A stretch of 64,000 nt of DNA from Bog-473 sp963777485 (GCA_963777485.1 CAVZQP010000002.1:930001-994000); one strand, 5' to 3'. Shown: positions 8,840-17,939, counted from the stretch's first letter. Translations and numbers: made by a program. Notes: generated by a model from the sequence alone, not told the origin.

Positions 8840-9868
8840 GTGACGAGTTACCACCCCGCCGAAGACCGCTACGGCGCCATGACCTACCGCCGTTGTGGGC
8901 GAAGTGGCATCCTCTTGCCGGCGGTGTCGCTCGGGTTGTGGCAGAACTTCGGCGACGACAGGCCGCTCGACACGCAACGGGCCATTGTGCGCCGAGCGTT
9001 CGACTTGGGCATCACCCATTTCGACCTGGCCAACAACTATGGCCCGCCGTATGGCAGTGCCGAATCCAACTTCGCCCGGATCCTGCACGACGATCTTCGC
9101 GACCATCGGGACGAGCTCCTCATTTCCACCAAGGCCGGCTGGGACATGTGGCCCGGACCGTATGGCGACCTGGGTTCGCGGAAATACCTTCTCGCCAGCC
9201 TCGACCAGAGTCTGCGGAGGCTCGGGCTCGACTACGTCGACATCTTCTACCATCACCATTTCGACCCCGATACCCCACTCGAAGAATCGCTCGGAGCTCT
9301 GCACACCGCTGTCACGTCGGGCAGGGCTCTTTATGTCGGCGTCTCCTCCTACTCCGACCGGCGCACGGCTGAGGCAGTGGCGATCCTCCGCGACCTCGGC
9401 ACCCCACTGCTGATCCATCAACCGTCGTATTCGATGTTCAACAGGTGGATCGAAGACGGCCTCCTCGATGTCCTCGACGCCGAAGGTGTGGGGTGCATCG
9501 CCTTCTCCGTCTTGGCGCAAGGACTCCTCACTGACCGGTACCTCGAGGGGATCCCTCCTGGCTCCAGGGCGGCCCGGGAAGGTTCGCTTTCCACCGGCAT
9601 GCTCAACGACGAGAATCTCGGCCGCGTTCGAGCCCTCAACGACATCGCGCACACGCGGGGCCAGTCCCTCGCCCAGATGGCGATCGCCTGGGCCCTGCGT
9701 GACGCTCGAATGACGTCGGTGCTGATCGGAGCAAGCAGCGTGGTCCAGCTCGAGCAAAACGTGGGGGCCCTCGACAATCTCCCGTTCGCCCCTGACGAGA
9801 TCGCCACCATCGACCGCTACGCCGTCGACGGCGGGATCGATCTGTGGAGGACACCCGCGACGTCCTGA
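8840..9868 (+). CDS. Aldo/keto reductase, L-glyceraldehyde 3-phosphate reductase-like (YghZ type)
   Basis: NADPH-dependent carbonyl reductase, 342 residues. The N terminus (MTYRRCGRSGILLPAVSLGL, about residues 14-33) and the NNYGPPYGSAESNFARIL stretch match the YghZ/Gpr subfamily. The AKR tetrad can be placed as Asp in HFDLANNYG (about 61), Tyr 66, Lys in STKAGWD (about 98) and His in FYHHHFD. The C-terminal cofactor-binding stretch SVLIGASSVVQLEQNV is present. The start is GTG 8840 with only a weak upstream GGAA sequence. It appears to be transcribed alone; the physiological aldehyde is unknown. Confidence 0.9.
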   Translation: MTSYHPAEDRYGAMTYRRCGRSGILLPAVSLGLWQNFGDDRPLDTQRAIVRRAFDLGITHFDLANNYGPPYGSAESNFARILHDDLRDHRDELLISTKAGWDMWPGPYGDLGSRKYLLASLDQSLRRLGLDYVDIFYHHHFDPDTPLEESLGALHTAVTSGRALYVGVSSYSDRRTAEAVAILRDLGTPLLIHQPSYSMFNRWIEDGLLDVLDAEGVGCIAFSVLAQGLLTDRYLEGIPPGSRAAREGSLSTGMLNDENLGRVRALNDIAHTRGQSLAQMAIAWALRDARMTSVLIGASSVVQLEQNVGALDNLPFAPDEIATIDRYAVDGGIDLWRTPATS

Positions 9869-10077
9869 GCGGAACCCCTGGTCGCCGAGGGGGATTTCGT
9901 CGCCAGCCGGAGATCTCTTCGGAGGGTCTGGACCCGGTCGTAGGCTGCTCTGGCCTGGGGATATCCGCCTCAGCAATCCGGAGCGGCCGTTGGGCGCCCC
10001 GATCTTCGCAAGGGTTGCGCATCTCCCGTGTTCATCACAACGGACAGTCAATGATCTAGCCGGGGGAACGGTGCCAG

Positions 10078-11754
10078 ATGGGGAACAAGGGCAGATTGCA
10101 CGTTGGACGCGTGGGCTCGTCGGGCCAGCAGGGCAAGAGGGGACTGCGTCGCTTCTCTCGCCGGGTGCGGGCGGGGCTCCTCGTCCCCGCATTGGGGATC
10201 GGGCTCATGGGAGCCGGGTTCGCCGTTTTCGGCAGCGTCTCGTCGGGCGCCTCGAACCCGCCACCGCTTGGCATCTACGCGGGCGGTGACAACCCGAGCG
10301 GGGTGAGCTCGCTCGGAGACGCCATCGGCCGGCAGCCCGCCTATGCCATGGACTATCTCGACGGGAGCTCGTGGTCGACGATGGAATCCAGCGCGGCCAG
10401 CGAAGCGAGCACCTGGAGCGGCTCCGGTTATGCGATGACGTTCTCCGTTCCGATGCTCCCGAATTCGGGATCCACGCTGGCCGCCGGCGCGGCCGGGTCC
10501 TACGACTCGTACTTCCAGGGCATCGCCCAGGGCCTCGTGGCCCACAACGAGGCCAACTCGATCGTGCGGATCGGCTGGGAGTTCAACGGCAACTGGTTCT
10601 CGTGGGCGGCCAACTCTTCGGACGCCTCCCAGTTCGTGACCTTCTGGCAACACGCCGTCGACACGATGCGCTCGGTCGCAGGTGCGAACTTCAAGTTCGA
10701 GTGGTGCCCGACCCTCGGCGACCAGGGCGTCGGGGACCTGGCCGGCTACTACCCGGGCAACAGCTACGTCGACTACGTCGCGGCCGATGTCTACGACGAG
10801 GCCTGGGGCAGCTACCCCGGCGCGGGGCAGGAGTGGTCCAACCTCGAGACCGAGTCGTACGGCCTCAACTGGCTGACGTCGTTCGCCGCAGGCCAGGGCA
10901 AGCCGGTCGCGCTCGGGGAGTGGGGGCTGGGCTCGGTTCCCGGGAACGCCGGGCAGGCCTATGCGGCCAGCAACCAGAAGGTGTCCGGTGGTGACGACCC
11001 GAGCTTCATCGACGACATGGCCAAGTGGGTCGCCGTCAACAACGTCTACGAAGCCACGTATTTCGACTCCGGATCGGCGACGCTCAGTTCGAACTCGAAC
11101 CCCAACTCGTATCACGCGTTGATCGCGGACTTCGGTCCCGGCGGTGTCGCGGGCGGACCGGCCGGCGCTTCGACGGGCACCGCCACGTCCAACGCAGCAC
11201 CGCCTCCCACGACCACCACGACCACGGCGCCACCGGCCCCGGCGCCCGCACCGACGACGACCACGGTGCCTGCGCCGGCGACGACTCCCGCGCCGAAGCC
11301 GACGGCGACAACGGTGCCGAGCTCCTCGCCCTCGCCTTCGGGCACCGCTCCGGGCACCCCGAACCCGTCACCGTCGTCGTCCTCGTCCACCTCACCGACG
11401 CCCGGCGCGGTGTCCGTGCCTGTTGCGGCGCCGGCGCCGGCGGCGACGGTGACCACACTGAAGGCGAGCGAACTCCTGGCGATGGACGGGGGCGAGTCAT
11501 CGATGGTCTTCACGGTGAACGTGACGCCGGCGGAGAACGCCACGGTCACCGTCGTGAGCGGCAACCAGAAGCTGTGTCAGGTGACCGTGACCACGTCGAA
11601 CGGAAGCGGGTCCTGCGCGCTCACCGACAGCGAGCTCGGGCTGGGCCTCTACTCGGCGCACGCCGAGACCCCGGCCGGACCTGGCTTCACCGCCTCGTCC
11701 TCCGACCCGGTGACCTTCACCGTTCTCGGCCTGAACATCTTGTCGGCGCTGTAG
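10078..11754 (+). CDS. Secreted GH26-like glycoside hydrolase with Thr/Pro linker and C-terminal Ig-like domain
   Basis: Exported protein of 558 residues. A basic N terminus and hydrophobic segment (about residues 30-58) form a signal peptide or anchor. The catalytic-type domain (about 65-360) has the acid/base glutamate in VRIGWEFNGNWFSW (about E168) and the nucleophile glutamate in KPVALGEWGLG (about E281), the arrangement of family 26 mannanases and related clan A enzymes. A linker of about 80 residues rich in Thr, Pro and Ala follows, then an Ig/adhesion-like beta domain of about 95 residues ending the protein. RBS GGGGGA lies 11 nt upstream. The 209-bp region before it holds no gene or riboswitch I can recognise. 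Substrate is unknown. Confidence 0.78.
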   Translation: MGNKGRLHVGRVGSSGQQGKRGLRRFSRRVRAGLLVPALGIGLMGAGFAVFGSVSSGASNPPPLGIYAGGDNPSGVSSLGDAIGRQPAYAMDYLDGSSWSTMESSAASEASTWSGSGYAMTFSVPMLPNSGSTLAAGAAGSYDSYFQGIAQGLVAHNEANSIVRIGWEFNGNWFSWAANSSDASQFVTFWQHAVDTMRSVAGANFKFEWCPTLGDQGVGDLAGYYPGNSYVDYVAADVYDEAWGSYPGAGQEWSNLETESYGLNWLTSFAAGQGKPVALGEWGLGSVPGNAGQAYAASNQKVSGGDDPSFIDDMAKWVAVNNVYEATYFDSGSATLSSNSNPNSYHALIADFGPGGVAGGPAGASTGTATSNAAPPPTTTTTTAPPAPAPAPTTTTVPAPATTPAPKPTATTVPSSSPSPSGTAPGTPNPSPSSSSSTSPTPGAVSVPVAAPAPAATVTTLKASELLAMDGGESSMVFTVNVTPAENATVTVVSGNQKLCQVTVTTSNGSGSCALTDSELGLGLYSAHAETPAGPGFTASSSDPVTFTVLGLNILSAL

Positions 11755-11931
11755 CCCCACAAGGTGAGGGCGAGGGCGACGAGAGCGTGATCGTGCAGCT
11801 CATCTCCTAGGACGTCACCGCCGGTCCTGCGCCAACGTGACCGCCTTTGCGATCGCGACGGCAATAACATTGCGCCCCTTGGCGACGTCGCCACACGAGC
11901 GGGCGTGAGGGCGTGAGGACGGGGGAACGGC

Positions 11932-13113
11932 ATGGAACGAGGCACAGTTCGGTTCGGCTCGGGCGCGATCGCACTCGCGTTGCTCTCGACAGGCGGTGCG
12001 CTGGCGGCGCAGCCCGCCGGCGCGGCCCAGCAGAAGTCACCGGTGAAGGGGTTGATCGCGGTCGAGGGCCCGATGACCGGCGCCCAGGCGTCGACGGGGA
12101 TCGACATGGCGGACGGCGCGGCCCTCGCGGTCGCTCAGATCAACGCTGCCGGCGGTGTCGACGGTGTGCAGCTCAAGCTCTTGAAGCTGGACGACAAGGC
12201 CACCGCTGCCGGCGGCATCGCCGCCGAGCGCAAGGCGGTCGCCGCGGGCGCGTTTGCGGTCGTGGGCCCCTTCAACTCCTCCGTCGGCGTGGCGAACCTG
12301 CCGCTGTACAAGAAGGCCGGACTGCCGGTCGTGCGCCTCACGTCGAGCGTCAAGACCGAGGGCTTCGGCGCGACCACCCAACCGATGGACTCCCAGGTGG
12401 CACCGGTCGAGATCAACGAGATCACGGACGTGCTCCACGCAACGAGGCCGGCGATCGTCTACGACACGTCGACGTACACGGCGGGAATCGCCAAGCAGGT
12501 CAAGGCGGGCCTCGCCAAGGCCGGCGACCCTGCGGTGGCCATGGTGTCCGTGACGAGCACGCAGACCAACTACGCCTCAGCCGTGAGCAAGGTGGCTGCG
12601 TCGCACCCGGGTCTGCTCTACATCTCGGCCTACGGCGCCGAAGCCGGTGCGATCGCCAAAGCCGCGTCGACCGCCAACGCGGGGAAGTGCTTCGTCGACC
12701 TCGCCGCGCAGGGCCCGGACTTCGTGACGGCGGCGACGCAGCCGGTCGCGTCGGCCTGCCTTTCGAGTGGCGTGCCCAGTGCGCAGCAGTTCGCCGGCGC
12801 GAGCCAGTACGTGACCGATTACCAGTCGACGTTCCACACGAGCCCCGGGACGTGGGGGACCTTCACCTACGACTCGGTCGAGATCCTGGCCACCGCGTTG
12901 CAGCAAGCCGGCTGGCACCAGAAGGGCGCGAGCACCGCCCTCACCCGCATTCGCAACTACCCGGGCATCACCGGTCCGATCACCATCGCAGCGTCCACGG
13001 GCAACCGGGTGCAGAGCACGGTGGTGATCCTCGACGTGAACAGTGGCGGCAATTACGTGATCGACCCGCAATGGGCGGCGGCGAGCGGGTTCCCACCTCC
13101 GTCCGGGGGCTGA
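11932..13113 (+). CDS. Periplasmic-binding-protein type I substrate-binding protein (LivK-like)
   Basis: Exported solute-binding protein, 393 residues. A signal peptide covers about residues 1-32 (hydrophobic GAIALALLSTGGALAAQPAG, ending near AAQ). The mature part starts with VKGLIAVEGPMTGAQASTG, the usual first strand and ligand loop of branched-chain amino-acid binding proteins, and continues with AVAQINAAGGVDG and AERKAVAAGAFAVVGPFNS. RBS GGGGGA precedes ATG 11932. It is not in an operon with transporter genes here but could serve the importer at 0-2.3 kb. It is convergent with the next gene, only 4 bp apart. Confidence 0.88.
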   Translation: MERGTVRFGSGAIALALLSTGGALAAQPAGAAQQKSPVKGLIAVEGPMTGAQASTGIDMADGAALAVAQINAAGGVDGVQLKLLKLDDKATAAGGIAAERKAVAAGAFAVVGPFNSSVGVANLPLYKKAGLPVVRLTSSVKTEGFGATTQPMDSQVAPVEINEITDVLHATRPAIVYDTSTYTAGIAKQVKAGLAKAGDPAVAMVSVTSTQTNYASAVSKVAASHPGLLYISAYGAEAGAIAKAASTANAGKCFVDLAAQGPDFVTAATQPVASACLSSGVPSAQQFAGASQYVTDYQSTFHTSPGTWGTFTYDSVEILATALQQAGWHQKGASTALTRIRNYPGITGPITIAASTGNRVQSTVVILDVNSGGNYVIDPQWAAASGFPPPSGG

Positions 13114-13117
13114 CGCC

Positions 13118-14479
13118 TCAGCGGGTGAGGCGCCACCACCATCCCGGTTTCGACAACGGCGCTGCGGTGTGCAGCTGGACACGGGTCGCCGTGGTCCCGA
13201 CGATGGCCGCCAACGTGCCGACGCCAGCGCCCTTCGGCAGCGCCCCCTTCGGGATGTCGCGTCGGGCGACGATCGCCACCGACAAGCCCGGCCATCCGAC
13301 CACGTTGACCGGCTGCGCCACGGTGACCGGTGTCGTCGCCCCCCAGGGGGCCACGACCTCGCCGACCTTCTGCCCGGGGGTGAAGACGGGGTAGCTGTGC
13401 AGCGCGGCGAAGATGCTCTTGACGAGGGCATCGCCGGCGTCGACGGCGGACGTGTTGGGGCCCTGGGACCCGGCGGGCTGGCCCAGGACCGCGCCCACGA
13501 CCGTCACCACCTTGCCCCCGATGTTCTGCTGGGCCGCCACGAGGTAGCAGCCCTGGGCGCTCGAATCGGATGCGGTCTTGATGCCGGTGATCCCGTCCTT
13601 GCCGAGGTCGAAGTTGAGGTTGTACACGACGTTCGTCATCGGGATCAGCACGCTCGGCTGACCGAGGGAGACGATCTGTCCCAGGATCGGGTTCGACATC
13701 GCCTTCTCGCCGAGGCGGACGAGGTCCTCGGCCGTGCTGGTCGTGGCGGAGTCGGCACCGCTCGGGTCCGTGATGTGCGTACTGGACAGGCCGAGCTTCT
13801 GCGCCGTGGTGGTCATCTTGGTGACGAAGGCGTTGGTGTTGCCGGCATCCCAATCCGCCAGCAGCGTCGCCATGTCGGTGCCGTTGTCGATCAACAGCCC
13901 TTCGAGTGCCTGCAGCTCGGTGAGTGACTCACCCGCCGCGACCGGGACTTCGGACTGCTGGCTGGCTTGCCCGTTCTGATACGCCGTCAGCGTGTCGTTG
14001 GTGACGGGAATCGACGGTCCGTCGGCCCCCTGCCGAAGAGGATGGTCGGCGAGGACCACATACGCGGTCAACACGTCGATCAGCCCCGCCACCGGGACGG
14101 GCTGGGACCCTCGCACCTGGCCGAGCGTGCCGCTGCCCTCGACTGCGGCCGCGGCCTCGCCCGTACTCGGCCAGGCGAACGTCGGGGCCGTTCCCGGGAG
14201 GCGGACTCCTTGGATCTCGAGCGTGGAGGCGGGGAGTGGCCGGACCCATTGCGCAATGGCGCCCGCGAGCAACGCGATCAGGACGATCGCAATGAGCCAC
14301 CCGACGAGGCGACGGCGGAATCGCTCATGTCGGAGCCCGCGGATGATCTGGAGCTCGTCGTCGCCCGGTGGCGGCAGCAGTTTGCCGAGCTCGGCGAGGC
14401 GCTCCTCGTTGCCCTTGGGCAGCGTGTGCCCGCGGGCGTGGGCGGGACCCTTGCGCTCACCGCTCTTGGCCCCGTCCAT
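13118..14479 (-). CDS. Membrane-anchored S11-type D-alanyl-D-alanine carboxypeptidase homologue lacking catalytic motifs
   Basis: The protein is 453 residues: a basic cytoplasmic region, one transmembrane segment (about 58-79) and an extracytoplasmic domain with the S11 carboxypeptidase layout. Homology is clear (VLTAYVVLADHPL; a GLSSTHITDPSGAD stretch; GITGIKTASDSSAQG). The three active-site motifs are all changed: the SxxK site reads G132-L-I-D135 (in VPVAGLIDVLTAY), the SxN site reads N199-G-T201 (in LLIDNGTDMA), and KTG reads KTA. It therefore should not hydrolyse peptidoglycan by the usual serine mechanism. A binding or regulatory role at the cell wall is inference. It lies beside a TetR/efflux pair but has its own start at ATG 14479. 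Confidence 0.82.
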   Translation of the reverse strand: MDGAKSGERKGPAHARGHTLPKGNEERLAELGKLLPPPGDDELQIIRGLRHERFRRRLVGWLIAIVLIALLAGAIAQWVRPLPASTLEIQGVRLPGTAPTFAWPSTGEAAAAVEGSGTLGQVRGSQPVPVAGLIDVLTAYVVLADHPLRQGADGPSIPVTNDTLTAYQNGQASQQSEVPVAAGESLTELQALEGLLIDNGTDMATLLADWDAGNTNAFVTKMTTTAQKLGLSSTHITDPSGADSATTSTAEDLVRLGEKAMSNPILGQIVSLGQPSVLIPMTNVVYNLNFDLGKDGITGIKTASDSSAQGCYLVAAQQNIGGKVVTVVGAVLGQPAGSQGPNTSAVDAGDALVKSIFAALHSYPVFTPGQKVGEVVAPWGATTPVTVAQPVNVVGWPGLSVAIVARRDIPKGALPKGAGVGTLAAIVGTTATRVQLHTAAPLSKPGWWWRLTR

Positions 14480-14554
14480 GTCGGTAACGTTAAGACGGCC
14501 GGGGCTCCGACTTGCGGCAGCAATGGCAATTGCTACCCGGCACGGTTGTCCCGG

Positions 14555-15205
14555 TCAGGCGAGAGCGGTCCGCGCGGCATCGGCGCGCATGCCGTCGAGC
14601 ACCATGCTCAGGAGGCGCGCGGCCTGATCCGGCTCGATGCTCGTATTCGTGCAGACCGGGCTCACGAGCTGCATGAGGTCCGAGCCGGTGACATCGCCCC
14701 GCACGACACCAGCCGTCTTGGCCCGGTCGATCACGAGGTCGAAGGATGACTCGATGAGTCCGCGCGCCCGTGACCGCATGTCCGGGTTCTTCTCGAAGGC
14801 CTGGTGGAGCTCGGCCATGAGGGCCTGCTTCGTCTGCGCGTAGCGCCGGAAGGCCACGAAGAACGCTTCCACCGCGGGCCACGGCTCGAGCTCGGCCACC
14901 ACTCGTTGGGCCGTCTCCCAGAGCTCCTCGACGTCGGTCTGGTACACCGCCTCCACCAGGTCGAGCCGGTTGGGGAAGTGGCGGTACAACGTCCCGACCC
15001 CGACACCGGCCTCTTTGGCGATGGCCTCCATCGATGCCCCGGCGCCCTGAGAAGCGAAGACGTCATGGGCGGCGGCGACGAGGAGCTCACGGTTGCGCCG
15101 GGCGTCGGCGCGCATGGGCCTTCCCTCGAGGGTTTCGGCCTCGCCGGCCCCGCCTGCTCCGGGAGCCGGGGACCGCACCTCTGCACTGCCGTTCTGCGTC
15201 GCCAT
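14555..15205 (-). CDS. TetR-family repressor of the adjacent efflux pump
   Basis: DNA-binding repressor of about 216 residues. The N-terminal helix-turn-helix reads SMEAIAKEAGVGVGTLYRHFPN (about residues 52-73), standard for TetR. The C-terminal part is the variable ligand-binding domain. The first 30 residues are low-complexity, and ATG 15115 (MRADARRNREL) is a possible later start. It is divergent from the MFS pump; between them lie two matching palindromes and overlapping promoters (15227-15279), so it very likely represses both genes and is released by a pump substrate. The ligand is unknown. Confidence 0.9.
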   Translation of the reverse strand: MATQNGSAEVRSPAPGAGGAGEAETLEGRPMRADARRNRELLVAAAHDVFASQGAGASMEAIAKEAGVGVGTLYRHFPNRLDLVEAVYQTDVEELWETAQRVVAELEPWPAVEAFFVAFRRYAQTKQALMAELHQAFEKNPDMRSRARGLIESSFDLVIDRAKTAGVVRGDVTGSDLMQLVSPVCTNTSIEPDQAARLLSMVLDGMRADAARTALA

Positions 15206-15233
15206 CACATTTCTCCGACGAAGGGCTTGCTAA

Positions 15234-15250
15234 ACGGAGGCACCCTCCGT
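15234..15250. promoter_or_regulatory. TetR operator 1
   Basis: ACGGAGG-CAC-CCTCCGT, perfect 7-bp arms with a 3-bp spacer, lying between the -35 and -10 of the pump promoter. It shares the pattern CGGARG-N3-CYTCCG with operator 2, centre to centre 24 bp. Confidence 0.75.
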
Positions 15251-15258
15251 ATAATAAA

Positions 15259-15273
15259 CGGAAGAAGCTTCCG
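15259..15273. promoter_or_regulatory. TetR operator 2
   Basis: CGGAAG-AAG-CTTCCG, perfect 6-bp arms with a 3-bp spacer, located in the spacer of the repressor promoter and over the likely start point of the pump transcript. Confidence 0.75.
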
Positions 15274-15305
15274 CTTCAAGGATATCAGCGGAAAGGTCGG
15301 AGTCA

Positions 15306-16916
15306 ATGCCCCAATCAGCCCTTAGCCTCACGCGCCCTGCAGCCGGGAGCAGCGTGGCCGCAGGACCTGTTTCCCCAGGTCCTGGAGCTGCCCGCTGGCT
15401 CCGGCACCCGTCCGTCCTCCTGGCGGTGATCCTCACCGCCCAGATGATGGTGGTGCTGGACGCGACCATCGTGAACGTCGCCCTGCCTCACATCCAGGAA
15501 GACCTGGGCTTCTCGACGAGCGCCCTGTCGTGGGTGCTGAACGCCTACATCCTCACCTTCGGAGGCTTCCTTCTGCTCGGCGCCCGCGCGGGCGACCTGT
15601 TCGGCCGCCGGCGGGTGTTCCTGGTCGGCATCGCCGTCTTCACCGTGAGCTCGCTGCTCGGCGGCCTCGCCGTGAGCGGGTGGGCCCTGCTGGCGGCCCG
15701 GGCGCTCCAAGGCACAGGTGCCGCACTCGCCGCACCCTGTGCGCTGTCCCTCTTGACCACGGCGTTCCCCGAGGGTGCGCAGCGGGTGAGGGCCATCGCG
15801 CTCTACACGACGGTGTCCGCGGCCGGCGGTGCCACCGGCCTCGTGCTCGGCGGCCTCCTCACCCAATTGGTCTCGTGGCGCTGGGTCATGTTCGTGAACG
15901 TCCCCATCGGCATCGCGGTGTGGCTCGTCGGCCGCAGCGTGCTCGCCGAGACGGAGCGCCGGAACGGTCACTTCGACGTTGTCGGCGCCATCACCTGCAC
16001 CATCGGCGTGAGCGGCGTGGTGTTGGGTCTCGTCGAGGCTGGTTCGAAGGGGTGGACGAGCGCGCTGACGCTGGTGCCTCTCGTCGGCGGTGTGATCGTG
16101 TTCGCCTTCTTCCTGCTCCACGAGACAAGGGCAGGCGAGCCCATCATGCCCCTCCGTCTCCTCTCCCATGCCACGCGCAACTCGGCCAACGCCGCACGCG
16201 CGCTCCTGTACGCAGGATTCTTCGGCCTCTTCTACTTCATGGCCCAGTTCCTTCAGGACGTGCAGGGTTACAGCCCGCTGCGCGCCGGGTTGGCCTTCGT
16301 GCCAATGCCGGCGTCGGTATTCCTGGCCTCGCAGCTGACCAGCCGGGTGCTCCTCCGCCGCCTGCCCGAGAAGGCCGTCATGGTCATGGGATCGACCGTG
16401 GCGATCATCGGCCTGGCGTTGGCCACGCAGGTCGGTCCGCACACGTCGTACGCACAGATCGTGGTCAGCCTCGTGCTCATCGGCGCCGGGTTCGGAGCGA
16501 CGCTGGTGCCGTTGACCTCTGCCTCGCTCGCGGACGTCGAGCCTGAAATCGCCGGCGCCGCATCCGGTCTCGTCAACGTCTCGCAGCAGCTGGGTGCCGC
16601 AGTGGGGCTCGCCGTTCTCGTCACGGTATTCAACTCGGTGGCCGGTCATGCACAGCTGGTCCCCGGCGACACCACGACGGCATCCGTGCACGCGCTGCGC
16701 GACGTGTTCTACGTGACGGGCCTCTTCGCGCTCGGCGCGTTGGCAACCATCGTGTTCGGGGTCGACCGGTTCGCCCGGGCCGAGGCGCCCGCGGCGCCCG
16801 CGGAGGTCGCGACGAGCGAGGGAGACGACGACGAGATTGCCGCCGAGCTCTCGGCGCTGGCCGCACAGGACGCGGAGGACGAGAGCCCTCTCGCCGGGGC
16901 GGCCCTGAGCGCCTGA
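15306..16916 (+). CDS. MFS drug efflux transporter, DHA2 (EmrB/QacA) family
   Basis: Proton-coupled multidrug exporter of the inner membrane, 536 residues with about 14 hydrophobic segments. Family motifs are present: VVLDATIVNVALPHIQEDLG in the first helix (motif D1), the loop 2-3 motif GDLFGRRRVFL, and motif C-like AAGGATGLVLGG in helix 5. The C terminus is an acidic cytoplasmic tail of about 50 residues. The start ATG 15306 follows GGAG at 15297-15302. It is repressed by the divergent TetR through the palindromes upstream. Substrate unknown. Confidence 0.93.
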   Translation: MPQSALSLTRPAAGSSVAAGPVSPGPGAARWLRHPSVLLAVILTAQMMVVLDATIVNVALPHIQEDLGFSTSALSWVLNAYILTFGGFLLLGARAGDLFGRRRVFLVGIAVFTVSSLLGGLAVSGWALLAARALQGTGAALAAPCALSLLTTAFPEGAQRVRAIALYTTVSAAGGATGLVLGGLLTQLVSWRWVMFVNVPIGIAVWLVGRSVLAETERRNGHFDVVGAITCTIGVSGVVLGLVEAGSKGWTSALTLVPLVGGVIVFAFFLLHETRAGEPIMPLRLLSHATRNSANAARALLYAGFFGLFYFMAQFLQDVQGYSPLRAGLAFVPMPASVFLASQLTSRVLLRRLPEKAVMVMGSTVAIIGLALATQVGPHTSYAQIVVSLVLIGAGFGATLVPLTSASLADVEPEIAGAASGLVNVSQQLGAAVGLAVLVTVFNSVAGHAQLVPGDTTTASVHALRDVFYVTGLFALGALATIVFGVDRFARAEAPAAPAEVATSEGDDDEIAAELSALAAQDAEDESPLAGAALSA

Positions 16917-16961
16917 CGCACCCAGGTCCGGCTGGTGCCCGCGGGCTGTACGGTCGGGCGC

Positions 16962-17831
16962 ATGCCGGACACCCGGGTCATGGAGTTACCGGACGGTCGC
17001 GAGCTGGCCTGGCTCGAAGCAGGCAGGCCGCGCGGCCGCCCGGTCTTCGCGTTCCACGGCACCCCGGGGTCGCGCCGCCAGGTCTCCTTCGACGAGAAGG
17101 CGATCACGGCGGCGGGCGTCAGGATGATCGCGCCGGATCGGCCCGGCTACGGCCTCAGCTCGTTCCACCCCGGACGCTCCCTTGCCGACTGGGCGGCCGA
17201 CGTGTCGGCCCTGGCGGACCACCTCAAACTGGACTCCTTCGCCGTGGTGGGCGTCTCGGGCGGTGGCCCCCATGCCGTGGCGTGCGCACGGATGCTGCCC
17301 GACCGGGTGACCGCCGCGGGGATCGTGAGCGGCGTCGGCCCGATGGGCGACCCCGAATTCGACGTCGGCATGGTGGGCTTCAACCGGGGCCTCAGCTTCC
17401 TCGCCCGGGAGGCGCCCCTCGCCCTGCTCCCCGTGTTCTGGTTCCAGGAGTTCTCGGTGCGGCGCTGGCCCGAGGCGGCACTGCGGGCGGCAACCAAGCG
17501 GTTCCCGGCATCCGACGTCGAGATGCTCGAGCGGGCCGACGTCCGGGCTGCCTTCTTCGACGACGCGCGCCGTTCCTCGTCGACGGCGACGCAGGCGGCG
17601 ACCCAGGACTTCGTGCTGTTCGCCCGCGACTGGGGCTTCCGGTTGCAAGATGTCACCGTGCCGTGCCACCTCTGGCACGGCGACGCCGACCGCAATGTGC
17701 TGATCGGGCACGGGCGGTTCATGGCCGGGCGCATCCCCGGAGCCGTGCTGCACGAGTGTCCCGGCGAGGGGCACCTCCTCTACGTCAACCGCCTCGAAGA
17801 GGTCTTGGGGACCGTCGCGTCGGCCGGCTGA
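16962..17831 (+). CDS. Alpha/beta hydrolase
   Basis: Serine hydrolase fold, 289 residues. The nucleophile elbow is VVGVSGGGPHAVA (near residue 95), the oxyanion HGTPGSR loop lies near residue 30, the likely acid is Asp in WHGDADRNV, and the histidine is in CPGEGHLLYVN near the C terminus. The start chosen is ATG 16962 rather than GTG 16935, because TACGGT (16949-16954) sits 7 nt before it and there is no ribosome-binding site. The product is probably leaderless and single-gene. Substrate cannot be inferred. Confidence 0.85.
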   Translation: MPDTRVMELPDGRELAWLEAGRPRGRPVFAFHGTPGSRRQVSFDEKAITAAGVRMIAPDRPGYGLSSFHPGRSLADWAADVSALADHLKLDSFAVVGVSGGGPHAVACARMLPDRVTAAGIVSGVGPMGDPEFDVGMVGFNRGLSFLAREAPLALLPVFWFQEFSVRRWPEAALRAATKRFPASDVEMLERADVRAAFFDDARRSSSTATQAATQDFVLFARDWGFRLQDVTVPCHLWHGDADRNVLIGHGRFMAGRIPGAVLHECPGEGHLLYVNRLEEVLGTVASAG

Positions 17832-17939
17832 TCAGCCGGGCGCGGCCCCGAGCCCGGCGGCGGGCGAACCAGGAGGTTGACGCGCACTTGTCACAATGTT
17901 GTTCGGAAACGGGCGTCGCCAATCGGTAGTCTCCCTCTC

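Larger units (their letters stand above)
15227..15279. promoter_or_regulatory. Face-to-face overlapping promoters of the TetR gene and the MFS pump
   Basis: On the + strand TTGCTA (15227-15232), a 17-bp spacer and a perfect TATAAT (15250-15255) drive the pump. On the - strand TTGAAG (complement of 15274-15279), a 17-bp spacer and TATTAT (complement of 15251-15256) drive the repressor gene. The two -10 elements overlap. Operator 1 fills the pump spacer and operator 2 fills the repressor spacer, so each operator also covers the start region of the other promoter. Confidence 0.75.

Noticed and set aside
9869..10077. Possible riboswitch (for example ydaO-type) before the secreted GH26-like gene
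   Set aside because: A CGGGGGAAC stretch is present, but the other conserved blocks of that riboswitch are not visible, and the same stretch occurs as a ribosome-binding site before the LivK-like gene.
15315..16691. Long - strand frame opposite the MFS pump
   Set aside because: No hydrophobic or domain signal; His/Gly/Glu/Arg-rich shadow of the pump gene.
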